This document shows positions 1 to 11,536 of a stretch of 64,000 nucleotides of DNA, piece after piece. How positions within the stretch are numbered: position 1 is the stretch's first letter; every line of letters begins with the position of its first letter. A program made the translations under genes and the position numbers. The stretch lies in assembly GCA_027946365.1 (NCBI GenBank), contig JAPEUQ010000020.1:496001-560000 (forward strand), in the 5' to 3' direction. The stretch comes from Kalmusia sp. IMI 367209. Lineage: Eukaryota; Ascomycota; Dothideomycetes; Pleosporales; Didymosphaeriaceae. Below the pieces are notes generated by a model. That model searched no databases and was not told the DNA's origin. It was given only the letters and a program-made list of their open reading frames with translations.

Positions 1-154
1 CCTGAAATACGGCGCAGCCGCCCTGTGGAGCCATCCATGAGATGACGGATAAGCAATGGCATACAGTCGTCGGGCTATGGGCAAACCAGGTCAGTGCTAC
101 GACCCATGGCTAACATCGTTCGCCAGCGGGAGAACAGCATCTCAATGGCCGCCT

Positions 155-345
155 CGTCAGCCGCTCCATGACGAATACGGACGGACACACGCCCTCTTCG
201 TACTCGATCCCGCATCGTCAGCAGCTCTGTAAAGAATACAGACAGATATACGCCCTCTTCGTACCCAATCTCGCGTCGCCAGCAGCTCCACGAACGATAC
301 AGACGGACACATGCCCTCTTCGTGCTCGATCCCCCAGAGGGAGTT
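155..345. repeat. 61-bp tandem repeat, three copies
   Basis: Three consecutive copies start at about 158, 219 and 280. Each opens with a CAGC(C/A)GCTC-like block and carries the shared core CGCCCTCTTCGT. Identity between copies is roughly 80 percent by eye. The open frames across this stretch on both strands only reflect the repeat and do not look like a gene. Confidence 0.75.
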
Positions 346-449
346 TGTGCCACGCCTGTACTGTGCGCATACCCAAGCAACCGATAGTGGCACATGGTAT
401 TTCACGAAGGCCTGCGATACATGCCGCTAGCGAAGAACAAGGTGTGACG

Positions 450-3242
450 AGTAGAGGCCAAAATGGGGTTTCTGTTAAGAGCAGAATATGGATCGTTAGC
501 ATCACGAATGTCCTCCTTTGGAGTAAGGCAACCCCTTTTGACTGCGTTCCCTTTTAACCGAGTAAAGCACTTACTTACAGCTTAATAGGTTAAACAAGAT
601 CTTACAATTGCTTTGGAAGCTGCCAGACGTGGGCGAGAGGTTGCGGATAATTGGGTCTGCGCTTTGGATTGAGAACACTCCGGAGGTTCAGGCACCCACT
701 TAGATGACACTCTGGACACGGTCGTTCCTTCTGGTGGTGGCTATATCTGCATGGAGCTCATACACGAAGCCAAGCTCTCACCAGGCTGTTCATCTTCCAC
801 CAGCGCCGTCTGACAACTATACGAGCGAACGAATGCCGTTGGAGACCCTCAACTAAGACTCTTACCTCATTTGAATCACACTATCTCGGACTTGAAAAGC
901 TTACAATCAGAAGATGGGCAATGTCGACTTTCCCATTGCCTGGCAGCATCAAGATTGGAGGCCTGTTCGTACAGGGAAGCAGGGTGATCTGGTACACATG
1001 CATGCCGGAACATAATTGGGCGATTGGTTGTGAAAGCGCAGTAGTGCCACGATCTCGAATCATCATGGTATGTGTTCGTTATGGAGTTTTCCACTTTTCC
1101 TCTGCTGGACTTCATCCGGGTAGTACTGCTACTTTCCTTCCTTCCAATTGCTACTTCCTTCATGATAAAAACATGATTCAGATCAAATCCTCATCAAACT
1201 TGCGGCAGATCTAAGTCAAAGAACGTCAAAGCGCAACGGGACCACATCACACTGACGTTGGGTTCGGCCTCCGTGGCCACCCCCTGTATCCGCAAGCGAG
1301 CAGTGACCATTTTGTTCCAGCCTTTCGGTTGACTGGCAACTTTTTGGCGACCCTTGCTGTGACGAGAACGGAGAAACAATCCCAATCACGATGACGATAT
1401 CCTATAAGTTGGAGCAGAATTGCTGAATCATCCTCTCGTTACCCACCATCAAATCACCAGCGAGGTGGGATGGGGGTCGGCTCTATGTGAGCGGAGTGCG
1501 TCCTTTGATCCTGCTCACCGGCTTTCGCTGTGCAGGCGGATAGGTATAAAGTTCTCGCAGGGTCTTCTGATTCATCTTATCCTTCAACCACCTTGTACCT
1601 CTACTTTTCAGCAACTAAAAGCACAGACATGGTGTGCCACATGTAACCGCCTTCCAATTCATGGCTCGCGGTACCCCGCAGCCGCAGACGAAGATTCTTC
1701 CTTTCAGAAGGGTGCTGATGGGCAAGCACAGAGTTCGCAAGACGGCTCTGAGCAGGCAGGTGCAATTCGTAAGTGTTCAGTCATATCAGCCCAAGGTCTA
1801 ATGGAGTTCCCCAGTTCGTCGCCAGCGAATCCACAGAGTCGTACAATCTCACTACGGAGAATCGATATTCAAGGCGGAGCTGACTCGGAATCCAGACGTT
1901 TGCCGTAGAGATCATCGACACAGGGAGTGAAGATACGCATAGGGAGTGAGGACATGTACAGGGATGAGATGATAAGAGACCGCGATGGATTCCCTCCGCT
2001 CTATGACGTCTCTGACCGGTCTTTGTTAGAGGTAATACCAGCTCTATATGATAAGATACGTAAAGTGAAGGTTATCGATCGCAGGTAGTTGCGCGAAGTC
2101 TACCTTACTACCCGCCGCGCTGCCTTCTGTTGTCGTGATTTGTAACCAGTCTGACAAGTTCGAGGAGCGCACGGTCACCCCTGAGGAGGGCATGGGAATA
2201 GCTGAAGGCTTGAAGTGCGGATATGGGGGGACCACAGCCAAGGAAAGCGTCGGGCATGTGTTATACGAATATCCTTAAACGCTGTACGTTATCTTCATCT
2301 CACAATGGCATGCGCGATCCGCGTAGGCCAAGCGAAGAAGGAATGTATGGCTGGACTTGCAGTGACTTGCAGTCTGAGACCGCTTTTCACTAAACGCGTC
2401 AGGTAGCACTTTGGTTCCAAAGACATTTCGGGATGCATTTCACTCGGTCATGGTGTCTAACGCGTCTACAGAGCTGTAGGAAGGAACATGATGGAGTATT
2501 TTAGAAGAGAGAAAGGCTATGTGGTAGGGTTGAGTAGCTACGGATGCGTTTGACCGTTCAGACCACCATTTCATCATGCAAACACAGTATCGGCATATCT
2601 CTACAGGGAAAGATGCATAACCAATGGAACTTCCCTCTAGATGACAGCTCATGCCAGTGCCCGGCCTCGTGCAGTGCGACAGCCCTCTGACGATGCCTGT
2701 CTGGCGCACTGCCTGATCCGGGCGTGGGTTCCATCTTGCCACAGCATCTCATTGGTCCCACGGATCAGGTCTTGCCGCGAGGCAGCAGCCTTCGAGTCAT
2801 ATCCGCATCAGAGTCCTGGTGACTCGCTAGATGGCGGATGTGCACTCGCACAGTAGCCGTTGTGGGAGTAGATCGACGATCGCGGTTGACACTTTGCAAG
2901 CGAGATTTGCCCTTTGCTAGCAGCTGTCAGGCCGTTGGGTGGGCTAAAAGGTGCGAGCTGAATGACGAGCGGGTGAAAATGTACGACCAATGATAGCTAC
3001 CGACAGGTGCTCTTCGTCGATTCATGCAGCCCCCATCGCGTTAGCTACCAGCATGCTGTAGCCGCCCCGCGCAGCGCCGCGATGTGCTTTGCGGCAGTCT
3101 TCGCGTGCGACGCTGCAGTAGGTCCGCTGTCGCTCTTCACATACTCTAGGCCTTTCATGGGGCATGTAGGATAGTGCAACGGCTCCTCTACGTCCGATGG
3201 AAGGGTATTAAGGCACATACACAGCCTCCGGTGACCAGGATT
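450..3242. other. No gene recognised
   Basis: About 2.8 kb of mixed composition. Open frames are short, lie on both strands and match no family I recognise. The longest (1420-1908, plus) starts from TTG and has no visible domain. I see no repeat structure here. Confidence 0.6.
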
Positions 3243-3480
3243 GTTAGGATTAATTATAGCAGCGAGCATTGCTCAAGTAGTGATGAGACTGAAATCTATC
3301 CTCTATCTTCTGTCTACCCCTGCGCTTTGGGGTGTTGCGCTAGCGCGATTCTAGCGCCTCGCTTGCGTAGCGATCTTGGCAGGGAATTATCACGTGAACA
3401 CACTATCACGTGAAAGACTTATCACGTGTGCATACTATCACGTGTGCACACTATCACGGGATCACGCACTTCACTCCTTG
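3243..3480 (+). repeat. Dispersed repeat, copy A
   Basis: This copy begins GTTAGGATTAATTATAGCAG and ends with the block GGGATCACGCACTTCACTCC. The same sequence occurs in the opposite orientation at 45519-45707, about 85 percent identical by eye over some 160 bp, so the two are copies of one dispersed element. Copy A carries an extra internal array at about 3389-3455 of TATCACGTG units that copy B lacks. No transposase frame is visible beside it. It may be the end of a transposable element. Confidence 0.65.
3389..3455. repeat. Short tandem array of TATCACGTG
   Basis: Four spaced copies of (T)ATCACGTG followed by a degenerate TATCACGGG lie at 14-19 bp spacing. CACGTG is a palindromic E-box core. 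The array sits inside copy A of the dispersed repeat and is absent from the copy at 45.5 kb, so it looks like a local expansion. No gene starts nearby, so a regulatory role is not supported. Confidence 0.6.
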
Positions 3481-3620
3481 CAGCGATAGTACCTATTGTT
3501 GCAAGTTTAGCAGCCGCAAAATGTTGCCTGAGCTGACCGATTTGCCGAGCGTTGACTGTCCACTGAATGTCTCGGCACGGTATCGTGACACGGCACGTGC
3601 GCGGCATGAGCGTCTCCAAC

Positions 3621-3783
3621 GACGTCTCATTAAGGTTTTGGGGCTTACTGCACCCGTGCAAGGATTGAGTGTATTCAGCGACGTCTGATTAAGGTTTTGG
3701 GGGCTAATGCACACGTGCAAGGATGAAGTACCTCCAGCGACGTCTGATTAAGGTTTTGGGGTCTAATGCACACCCTCGCACGC
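3621..3783. repeat. 59-bp tandem repeat, about 2.7 copies
   Basis: Copies start at 3621, 3680 and 3739, each opening GACGTCT(C/G)ATTAAGGTTTTG and running to a GCAC(A)CGTGCAAGG block. The third copy is truncated where the next satellite region begins. Confidence 0.8.
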
Positions 3784-3825
3784 CGGAGTCTGAGGGTGGG
3801 GGGCCCTTTGGTGCTTGCATGACCT

Positions 3826-4880
3826 TGCAGATCAATCCCACTCTAGTCGACTGGGGTATATCTCCCCTGCATTGCATTGCGTTGCATATTCTCCCCCACG
3901 CTAGTCAACTAGGATGTCCCATCTCCTGCAGTACATTGCATCGCATTGCATTGCAGATTATCCCCCACGCTTATGAGCTAGGGTCTCCCCTCCCCTGCAG
4001 TGCATTGCAGATCGATCTTACGCTAGTCGACTGGGGTATCCCCGACTTTGCAGTGCATCGCATCGCATTGCATTGCAGCTTATCCCCCACGCTTGTGAAC
4101 TAGGGTATCCCTCCACTGCATTGCATTGCATTGTAGATCCTTCTCCTGTACTGCATCGCATTGCATTGCAGATCAGCCCTACGCTTGTTCGCCAAGGAAA
4201 CATCTCTCTTGCATTGCATTGCATTACATTGTCGATCAACCCCACGCTTGATCGCTAGGGAAATTTCTCTCTTGCATTGCATTGCATTTCATTGTAGATC
4301 TGCCCCACGATTGTTCGCTAGGGAAATTTCTCCCCTGCATTGCATTGCATTTCAATCTAGATTAACCCCACGCTGTTCGCTAGGGGAATTTCTTCCTGCA
4401 TTGCATTGCATTGCATTGCATTGTAGATCAACCCCACACTTGTTTGCTCGGGAAATTTCTTCCCGCATTGCATTGCCTTGCAGATCAGCCCTACGCTTAA
4501 ATCTTCCCCTGCATTGCATTGCATTGCCCTGCAGATCGATCCCACGCTAGTTGACCGGGGTATGTCTCCTCCTACATTGCATTGCATTGCATTGCAGATC
4601 CTGCTCCTCGCTTATTAACTAGGGTATCCCTTCCCCTGCAGTGCATTGCATTGCATTGCGTTGCAGATTGTCCCCTGCGCTTATCGACCAGGGTATTCCC
4701 TCCCATGCATTGCCTTGCAGTGCATTGCAGAATGATCCGACGCTAGTCAACTAGGATATCCCCTTCCCTGCATTGCATTGCATTGCAGATCGATCGAACG
4801 CTAGTTAGCTAGGGTAACCCCTCTCCTGCATTGCATTGCAGAACGTCCTTCACGCTAGTCAGCGGGGGTATTCCCTGCCC
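3826..4880. repeat. Minisatellite, about 16 units with a TTGCA core
   Basis: A higher-order array of roughly 16 units, mostly 52-70 bp (one about 91 bp). Each unit has an anchor like CCACGCTAGTCGACTGGGGTA, then a C/T-rich stretch, then a microsatellite of TTGCA repeats (CATTGCATTGCATTG), then GATCGATC or a variant. A central block (about 4182-4440) uses a variant anchor with TTCGCTAGGGAAATTTC, so two subfamilies are interleaved. Several open frames cross the array on both strands, encoding His-Cys-Ile-Ala-Leu-type repeats; they are products of the repeat, not genes. Confidence 0.9.
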
Positions 4881-5216
4881 CGGTCCGTCGCTAAACGCCA
4901 TGTCATCATCGGCATTGTGCTAGTCCCGATCTACCTGGTGCCCCGCGATCTAGCTGTTATAGGTTACAGCAAATGGCAGCGATTGATTATCTGTCGACGA
5001 ATGAAAACAAGCTCGGAACGCGTGTGACGCTACCTTGCTGGAGTGATGCTGGACTTGGATTCAGTGTATGAAGACCAAGACCCCGGTTTCTACGTACGGA
5101 ATGAACCAAGAGGGTCGTGACACGTTGCTTCATGAGTGACGCCGGGAGATAGGCAGAGCTACATGTAAACTCCAGCAGTCGAAAATGTCTAGCGTTGTCT
5201 CTCCCTGTTACCCGCC
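4881..5216. other. No gene recognised
   Basis: Unique-looking sequence between the satellite and the ankyrin relic. No open frame of interest and no repeat seen. Confidence 0.6.
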
Positions 5217-5552
5217 ATGCCTATGCGTCAATCGAGACATGAGCTTACGTTCTATGCTAAAATGTCTTTATATTCCTGTCAAAGTTTCTTAACGAACCGC
5301 TTCAGGGCACTACATGGAGAAGATGTTAATGCTCTGGGCTGCTTTTGTAGCAGCACGCTGCAAGCTACTCTATTGAAGGGTGAAGAGAAGGCTGTAAAGA
5401 TAGTGCTCGCACACGGGACAGATGTTAAAACTAAAGAAAAACTCTTTCCCACCGCCCTGCACATTGCCGCAGTCGCAGCTGGTGGCAGAGAAGAGATTAT
5501 GACCGATGTTGTAAGGCCCTTGCTTGAGAATGGAGCGGACGTCAACGTCTAG
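5217..5552 (+). pseudogene. Ankyrin-repeat gene fragment
   Basis: About 111 codons remain open. The second half contains ankyrin features: HGEDVNA, then LLKGEEKAVKIVL with AHGTDV, then TALHIAAVAA and LLENGADVNV just before a stop. This amounts to roughly two to three degenerate ankyrin repeats, a module that normally mediates protein binding. No upstream domain and no continuation after the stop are visible, so I read this as a relic of a larger ankyrin protein. It is not obviously derived from the intact ankyrin gene at 20.4-23.0 kb. Confidence 0.5.
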
Positions 5553-5799
5553 GACAAACCCCTCAGCAGTGCATCCGTTGCAACACAGCCTTCCCACGCT
5601 CACTTTCTCCCGACGCAGATGCCGTGTCATTCAACCAAGGACGTCTAGCCGCTGCAGCCGCGCCCTCTAGCAGGGGCCAAAAATCACGACGCGTCCCCGA
5701 TGCGGTCTCGCGACGACCGCGAAAGCGAGGCCACATTGAGTGCAGGCTGAGAGGAATCTCTTGAATCTTCGCGGTCCTGGCAGACATGTCGCCAACATT

Positions 5800-7125
5800 C
5801 GTCTATGCGCTCAACAACCGTCACAGCGAACGTCAGGCCCAGCATAATCAACGCACGGATACATCAACATGCTCATACGGCTGTCCGTATCATATCCCAT
5901 GGGTGAAGTCGGTGCAAACCCCCCATGGTCCGCGAGTGTTGGCCCACGCATCAGCTACAGACTCTAACCCTGACCTAGGAGAAAGCTCAACGAACAATGT
6001 AATAGTAAGGTGTTGTATCTCGCAGCTGTGCTCATCTTCGAAGCCGGATCGGCGGTCATCGGATCGGCGAAGAACGTCCAAGCCGTATTCTTGGGGCGGG
6101 CAGTCGCTGGCTTTGGCGAATCCGGAATTTATATCAAGACCATCAACATCCAATCGGCCATGACTACGCCCATCCAATGCACTTAATACTTGAACCTTGT
6201 CGGTATGCTGAGGAGTAGGGACCGTCTTGAGTCTAATTGTTTGTGGTTCATTTGCTGACTCTTCAGTGACCTGGAGCCGGGCCTCCTACATCAACATTCG
6301 CGTCGCCTTCTTTCCGGTTCTTTCGTGCATTCGGCTGTTCCCGACAGTGATTCATATGACTCCGTACAGTCTGTCTGAACGCATCAAGCGCGTTGATCAT
6401 ATCAGCGCAATTCTGTTCCCAGGAAGCGTCGTTTCTATTGTCATAGTCTCGTATTTGGTGGTGCTGAACACGACGGGAAGAGCGGGCATATCATTTGTCC
6501 CTATGTGGCAATAACAGTCATATAGGCAATCTTCGTTGTGAAGTAAGGTCTGAATCTGCGCACCGTCTATCACATCTTCCCAGTGGAGTTTGTGGGCACC
6601 TAGACAATGGTGAACCTCTTTGCCTAGACCGCCGTTGCCTTCTCGAGTATCTTTATGACCGTCAATTTGCTTCCGCTGTTCTTCCAATTCGCCTCTGGCA
6701 ACTCGTATCTAGAGTCAGCCGTCTATACTCTTTCTTTGGTACTTAGCATGGTCGCGAGCGCCGGTGCAGGTGGGTTAGGGTTATCAACATACCCCATATA
6801 CATGCATTGGTTTGCCGGAGCCCGCACTTGTATGCTCAATAGAAACGGTCTTCTCTGGTCCACGAAGAGCAGCACTTCTCGAAGAGCGATCTGCAGTTAC
6901 ACTGTCATCTAAAGTATTGGCGTAGGTCCAGTGATGCAGCTTGATTACACCGTTAGTCAGACGAAAGTACCGGGAAAAATTGCTCCTCCAGTCACTGCAT
7001 TCTTGACTTGTGCACAGATGACAGGCCTTGCCTCGCCGCTCGGTATTGCGACATCACTCTTCTTAGACTGCACAATAGACGACAGTGCCGCCATTCTGCC
7101 TGGTACAATACGCGATCCCATTTAA
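5800..7125 (+). pseudogene. Broken MFS transporter (drug:H+ antiporter-like)
   Basis: Pieces in different frames follow the order of a 14-helix major facilitator efflux pump. At about 6010-6185 one frame reads YLAAVLIFEAGSAVIGSAKN and then GRAVAGFGESGIYIKTI, the region around the GxGxGG-type motif. At 6240-6510 come GSFADSSVTWSRASYINI and SERIKRVDHISAILFPG. At 6655-6900 LLPLFFQFASGNSYLES appears, and at 6931-7125 a late segment with SQTKVPGKIAPPVTAFLT. A likely first-helix trace (STTVTANVRPSIINA) lies at about 5808. Stops and frame changes separate every piece, so no transporter can be made. Family members export small molecules, including drugs and fungal metabolites. Neighbours give no cluster context. 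Confidence 0.75.
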
Positions 7126-7129
7126 GTCA

Positions 7130-7904
7130 GCATCAATGTAGCAAATATAGGTCTTCTGTAGAATATTGCCCATAGTAATCGTCTCTATTTTCAGCAAGCT
7201 GTTGCGCGAAATGTGGATAGGATTTTTTACTTGAACATCACCGGGGTAGGACTAGGTTTCATAATGTTTTTGATCATGAAACGAGAGATGTTAACACTCC
7301 AGCTATGACTTCCGAAATGAGGAGCCACATGTACCCATATCATGACAGGATCGCTTCATACATAAAACGTTGCAAAATCAATTACTTATGATGTCAGCGT
7401 GGTTGATGTCTGTATCTATTGGAAACCGATAACAATAACGAGCATATGCTGTGAGCATTAGAAGTTTCAGGAACTCGTTGAAGTCAAGCTCTTTGCCCCA
7501 CCTGGCGTCTACGATCTCCAATATCTAACGCATTCAGCTCGTGATGAGGCCAATAAGTCAGTCTAACTAGGCATATCCATACAGGGTGACTCTTGAACAG
7601 GGCATATGTGTTAGTCCTATTTACATACTATCTTTTGAATAAAGGAGTGGAGTGGAGCATGTGTAATTTTGCAAATAAAGGGAATGAGGTTGAGACGATA
7701 CTAGTCTGCGTAATTTCCCTGTAGACTAGTTTAGTCGACTAGATAAAGGCCTTTACTCTGACAAATCTTTTGGCATGAGCCCCTCGCAGCTGGAACATAT
7801 TGTGAGCCCTTTCCGATGCTAGAGCATACATGTAACAAGACCTCAATTAAGGCTTCGAACACCCACAAATCATCCATTCCTTCTGTGTCGATCGTCGCTT
7901 TCTT
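7130..7904. other. No gene recognised, AT-rich
   Basis: Fairly AT-rich spacer between two pseudogenes. No open frame above about 60 codons and no recognisable repeat. Confidence 0.6.
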
Positions 7905-9395
7905 TACCTGAAATACTCGTCCATCTCACGGAATTTTTTAACATGTTTAATGCTGATTGCTTTCAAGACGGACGTTATCGAATTCTTAATATGCTCGGCT
8001 ATAGGGCTCACTCGAAAGTCTAGCTTGCTTGAGAAAATCGGTCAGCTACACTATCCAAGTCCTAGGCGGTGGCTCGTAGAAATAAAGCTAATATCTTGCG
8101 CTATAGGAACGATTGTGATGTTTCTATCAAGACCGTTGCTTCGAATATATCCAGTAACAATCGCGAACTTGCAATATTGCAGCGCAGTGAGGCTGGTGGT
8201 GATACTCAACATCAAGGTCGCAAGCATGTCGCGCGACTTTTAGATCACTTCTATCAAGACGGTCCGAACGGGCGTTCTTTGTTTCTTGTTCTTGAACGCT
8301 TGGGGCCATCGTTATGGGTCATGCTTGATGACGGCCTTAGGAAGGACGCCTCGATACATCTATCTCTCGCCGAGTATCCCGCCAACTCCTTTTAGCTGTA
8401 GATTACCTTCACACTTGCGGGATTGTACATGCAGGTAAGATCTTCTTGGTTAAAAGCTTGCTTCTCGTGACGCTCCCTCACAAACATATTCTAGATATTC
8501 AAGCAAACAATGTCTGCTTTTACATACCCCCTACAAAACGATTGGACTCAGATTCATATAGACCGCGTGCTTGCGAGGTTCGCAGAAAGGATAGCGGACC
8601 GCTTGAGCAAGGAGTGCCGAGACATCATGTACAAATGATGAAGTATAGCAAAAGGGATTGTGAATATCTTTGTGAGGTACACCTAGTAGATTTTTCAAAT
8701 GGTAAGTGATGAAGACTATTGCTCATTTTCACATGTTGTGCTAACGTGTTGAAGCTTTTTTTGAATCAGATCCTCCCACATCTGCAGACACCATCCCTAC
8801 CCAATTGGCTCCAGAAATGCTGTTCAAGAAACCTTTAAACAAAGCACTAGATATATGGGGTCTTGCGTGCACGGTAAGAAGAAACTGGCAGAGCTTTATC
8901 CATAAACGCTTATTAATATTTTCTTCTATTAGACCTATCAGCTCGTTGCTAGCCAGGAGCTCTTCGTCTTAGGTCTCTGGGATAAGCGTTCCCTTGTAAC
9001 CCATTTCTATAACTTTTTTGGGGAGTCCTCGGCTCATTGGCTTTTTGTCCACCTGGTTAATGCGGTACATGACGGCGTGTGGAAAGACTGGCCAGATGCT
9101 AAGTGTTCGTCTCATTCTCTTATTACAAGCACAGGACTAACCAACTTCATATGAATAGACTATTATACCGCACAGAACAATGATAATTTTAAGGTCATGA
9201 TGAGTGACTACGTTAGAGAAGAGGACGATGATAACGCACGTGAAGTCACCGAAAAGAAGCTTAAGATTCTGGACCGCTATCTCCGAAAGATGCTTATCGT
9301 CGATGCTAGAGAGCGGCCAGATACAAAAGAGTTACTTGGCGATGACTAGGTCCAGGAGCAGCAGGATGATTGGATGGCTGCTAAGTAAGGTTCCT
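7905..9395 (+). pseudogene. Broken SRPK-like serine/threonine kinase
   Basis: The frame at 7921 reads VHLTEFFN, then QDGRYRILNMLGYRAHSKV, matching the N-lobe of fungal SRPK-type kinases, with TAG where Trp is usual and a TGA two codons on. It then runs through RELAILQR, GRKHVARLLDHF and LFLVLERLGPS. A frame change near 8365 separates this from RVSRQLLLAVDYLH. An intron (8435-8494) restores HADIQANN, so the catalytic loop is preserved. A second intron (8702-8754) joins VDFSN to AFFESDPP in the activation region. LAPEMLFKKPLNKALDIWGL follows, with later introns near 8876-8932 and 9102-9158. The end is cut by TAG about ten codons early. SRPK kinases phosphorylate Arg/Ser-rich splicing factors; this lineage is often expanded in fungi. 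Confidence 0.8.
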
Positions 9396-10033
9396 CTATG
9401 TGTGGTCGGAAACCCATCGTGCCGGAAGATATAATGCGTACTTCAACTTCAAGCGACCATAACTCTACGCAAACGTCGAGCTTCAATGAAATATAACTTG
9501 ATTTTACTGAGTGAAAGCATGATTATATATTTGGAAACGATTCCTTCCTGGCAAGGGTGGATTTTTGGCACGTATGGACATTGTTTGTCTTTCTCGTCGA
9601 GGGCAAACATTCCAGAGCCATCTTCCGGCTTCTGAGAAATAGTTTTTGCGGTTTTTTCACTCAGTCCAATTGCTAGGGCCGTTTCACTGTTTATATTTCA
9701 CTGGTTATCCAGGCTGACCCCAAGATGCGTCGTGTGTTCGTCTGTCTCTCAATTTTATATACGCATCAACCCATGACATCGACTGCACAACCACAGCCAA
9801 TGGCATCAACCGCACAACAACAGCCCATCGCATCAAACACACATGTTTACTCTGCACACTTGCACACCTTCCGTCGATGAGCACCACACACTGTCGACAC
9901 CGCTTACGACTACGAATCCTGATCAGATCCGCTCTTCTTCTTCCTAACCGCGCGCGCGGAAGCCTGCCTTCGGCAAGGTCTAGGCAAGCTTGACCTGCCT
10001 TACCCCACCGAATCGCAAACGAAAGTCAACGGC
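9396..10033. other. Spacer with a short 27-bp repeat
   Basis: No gene seen. At about 9771-9845 there are three degenerate copies of a 26-27 bp unit like CCAATGGCATCAACCGCACA. The flanking sequence has no recognised content. Confidence 0.5.
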
Positions 10034-10600
10034 TTGACTGTAAGCACTTACACTCGACGGCACCACGCAAGAGTAATGGCGTCTTCGATGAATGTCACTG
10101 GGACTACTATCGAAGACACCACATCAGTTCATCTCGAAAGAGCTCGGTCCCTAGAGAATCTGCAAGAGGTTTCGCACCTGCTCAAGCGATGTACGGAGCC
10201 CGGGGTGTCATGGCCTGGGCGGCCGCGACCTGAGTTTCGATAAAAAGAAATCCCTGGTCGGCTTGCAGGGCCTTGCGAGCATCCACTGGATCCGCGATAT
10301 TGTACTTGGCACGAAGACCGACGGAAGTGTGCGGTGATGGAGAGCTTGGCTGCTGTCCGGAATGACTTTTTGGGTGTTGGAAACTTAAGAGCCAGACGGC
10401 AAAGACAAACTGACTCTAGAACAAACGGAACATGATGCTGGCACGACGTCTGTACAACGCGAGAACCATCGTTGGTATTTGGCTGCTCTCGCGAAGAGAA
10501 GGAGAGGTGACGAGGTTTCCAGTTCGTGCGAACATCTCGCAGACCCCAGATCGAACGTTCCGGTCGTTGCGGAAGTTGTCTCTTGATGTGAGTGACTTTG
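10034..10600 (+). pseudogene. Unidentified gene remnant
   Basis: Three successive stretches in different frames look protein-coding by their residue composition but are separated by stops. They are VHLERARSLENLQEVSHLLK at about 10130-10190, KKKSLVGLQGLASIHWIRDI at about 10240-10300 (ending at TGA), and HRWYLAALAKRRRGDEVSSS at about 10450-10510. I do not recognise the family. A decayed gene fits better than chance, but a multi-exon hypothetical gene cannot be excluded. Confidence 0.3.
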
Positions 10601-10680
10601 GTGTATTATACAATGTGAAGAAGTCGAGATTGAGGACAACTTTTGGGCTTGTCAGTGCGAAGTGGAGGTAGTATCTTATA

Positions 10681-11536
10681 GGAAGCGATTATGTAATAAA
10701 CACGGATCGCAGATCTGAGAATTCCCGGTTCTTAAATTTCATGGCTCAGAGGCATCCATTTTCCAAGGCAAAAATATCTGTAAATGGAGGCGTCTAAGCC
10801 AGCACAACATCATTCACGTGGAAATCTGAAAATGTCTATCCCCTGGGTCGCGGGACGCACCTCGTGGCGAGACAAGATGCAGGTACTTCGAGACCAAGCA
10901 ACTATTATCTTTTAAGGGCTTTAAACTCTCGTCTTCGCTTCTGTAATATTATTTTAGTCCTTCTCCAGACTGCTCCCGTCCTTGTAGATACGACAATCTA
11001 CAATAGCGTTGATGCATACGCGTCTAAATCACTGCCATTAATTATGCGAGAGTATAAGACTACGCTATGCAGCACTGCGCCTACCCTCTAATAGTTTCCT
11101 GGATTAATAGATCGATTCAATTTGTCTAGGCTTTTACGTGTTATTAGAGGAGTGAGAAGTCCCGATCAGCCTTGTGGCAATTTTGACGTCCAGATTCATG
11201 CATAGTTGCCACCATGGTCGGTACTTCACATTAAAGTAGCTTCCCAATCTGAATAGTGCAACGCCGACCCCGCACCCCATCTTACGATTAACGTCTAATT
11301 GATCTATTTTAGGCCAGACGGCAGGTACTTGCGGTCGTGCAGTATTATAGCTATGCTGACACCAAAACCAACTTCCATGACTGTAGTTACATGAGTCGCT
11401 ATAACTAATATACATTGAAAACCAGCGGAAAGCCACCCTGCCCAGCAACGCTCTAGTCATTCTAGGAAGGTGGACTGTAGAAAGTTACGGAAGGATTTGA
11501 AACAACTTAATGCTATCAATACATTTTTATACTTCG
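10681..11536. other. No gene recognised
   Basis: Spacer upstream of the relic and downstream of the minus-strand gene ending at 11537. Open frames on both strands (for example 11134-11460, minus) show no domain or codon pattern I can support. Confidence 0.55.

Noticed and set aside
3383..3480. CRISPR-like short repeats
   Set aside because: Spacing is 14-19 bp, the repeats are palindromic E-box cores, and the genome is fungal.
4018..4587. Overlapping open frames with repeated HCIALHC-type peptides on both strands
   Set aside because: They lie wholly inside the TTGCA minisatellite and follow its period; no start context or homology supports a protein.
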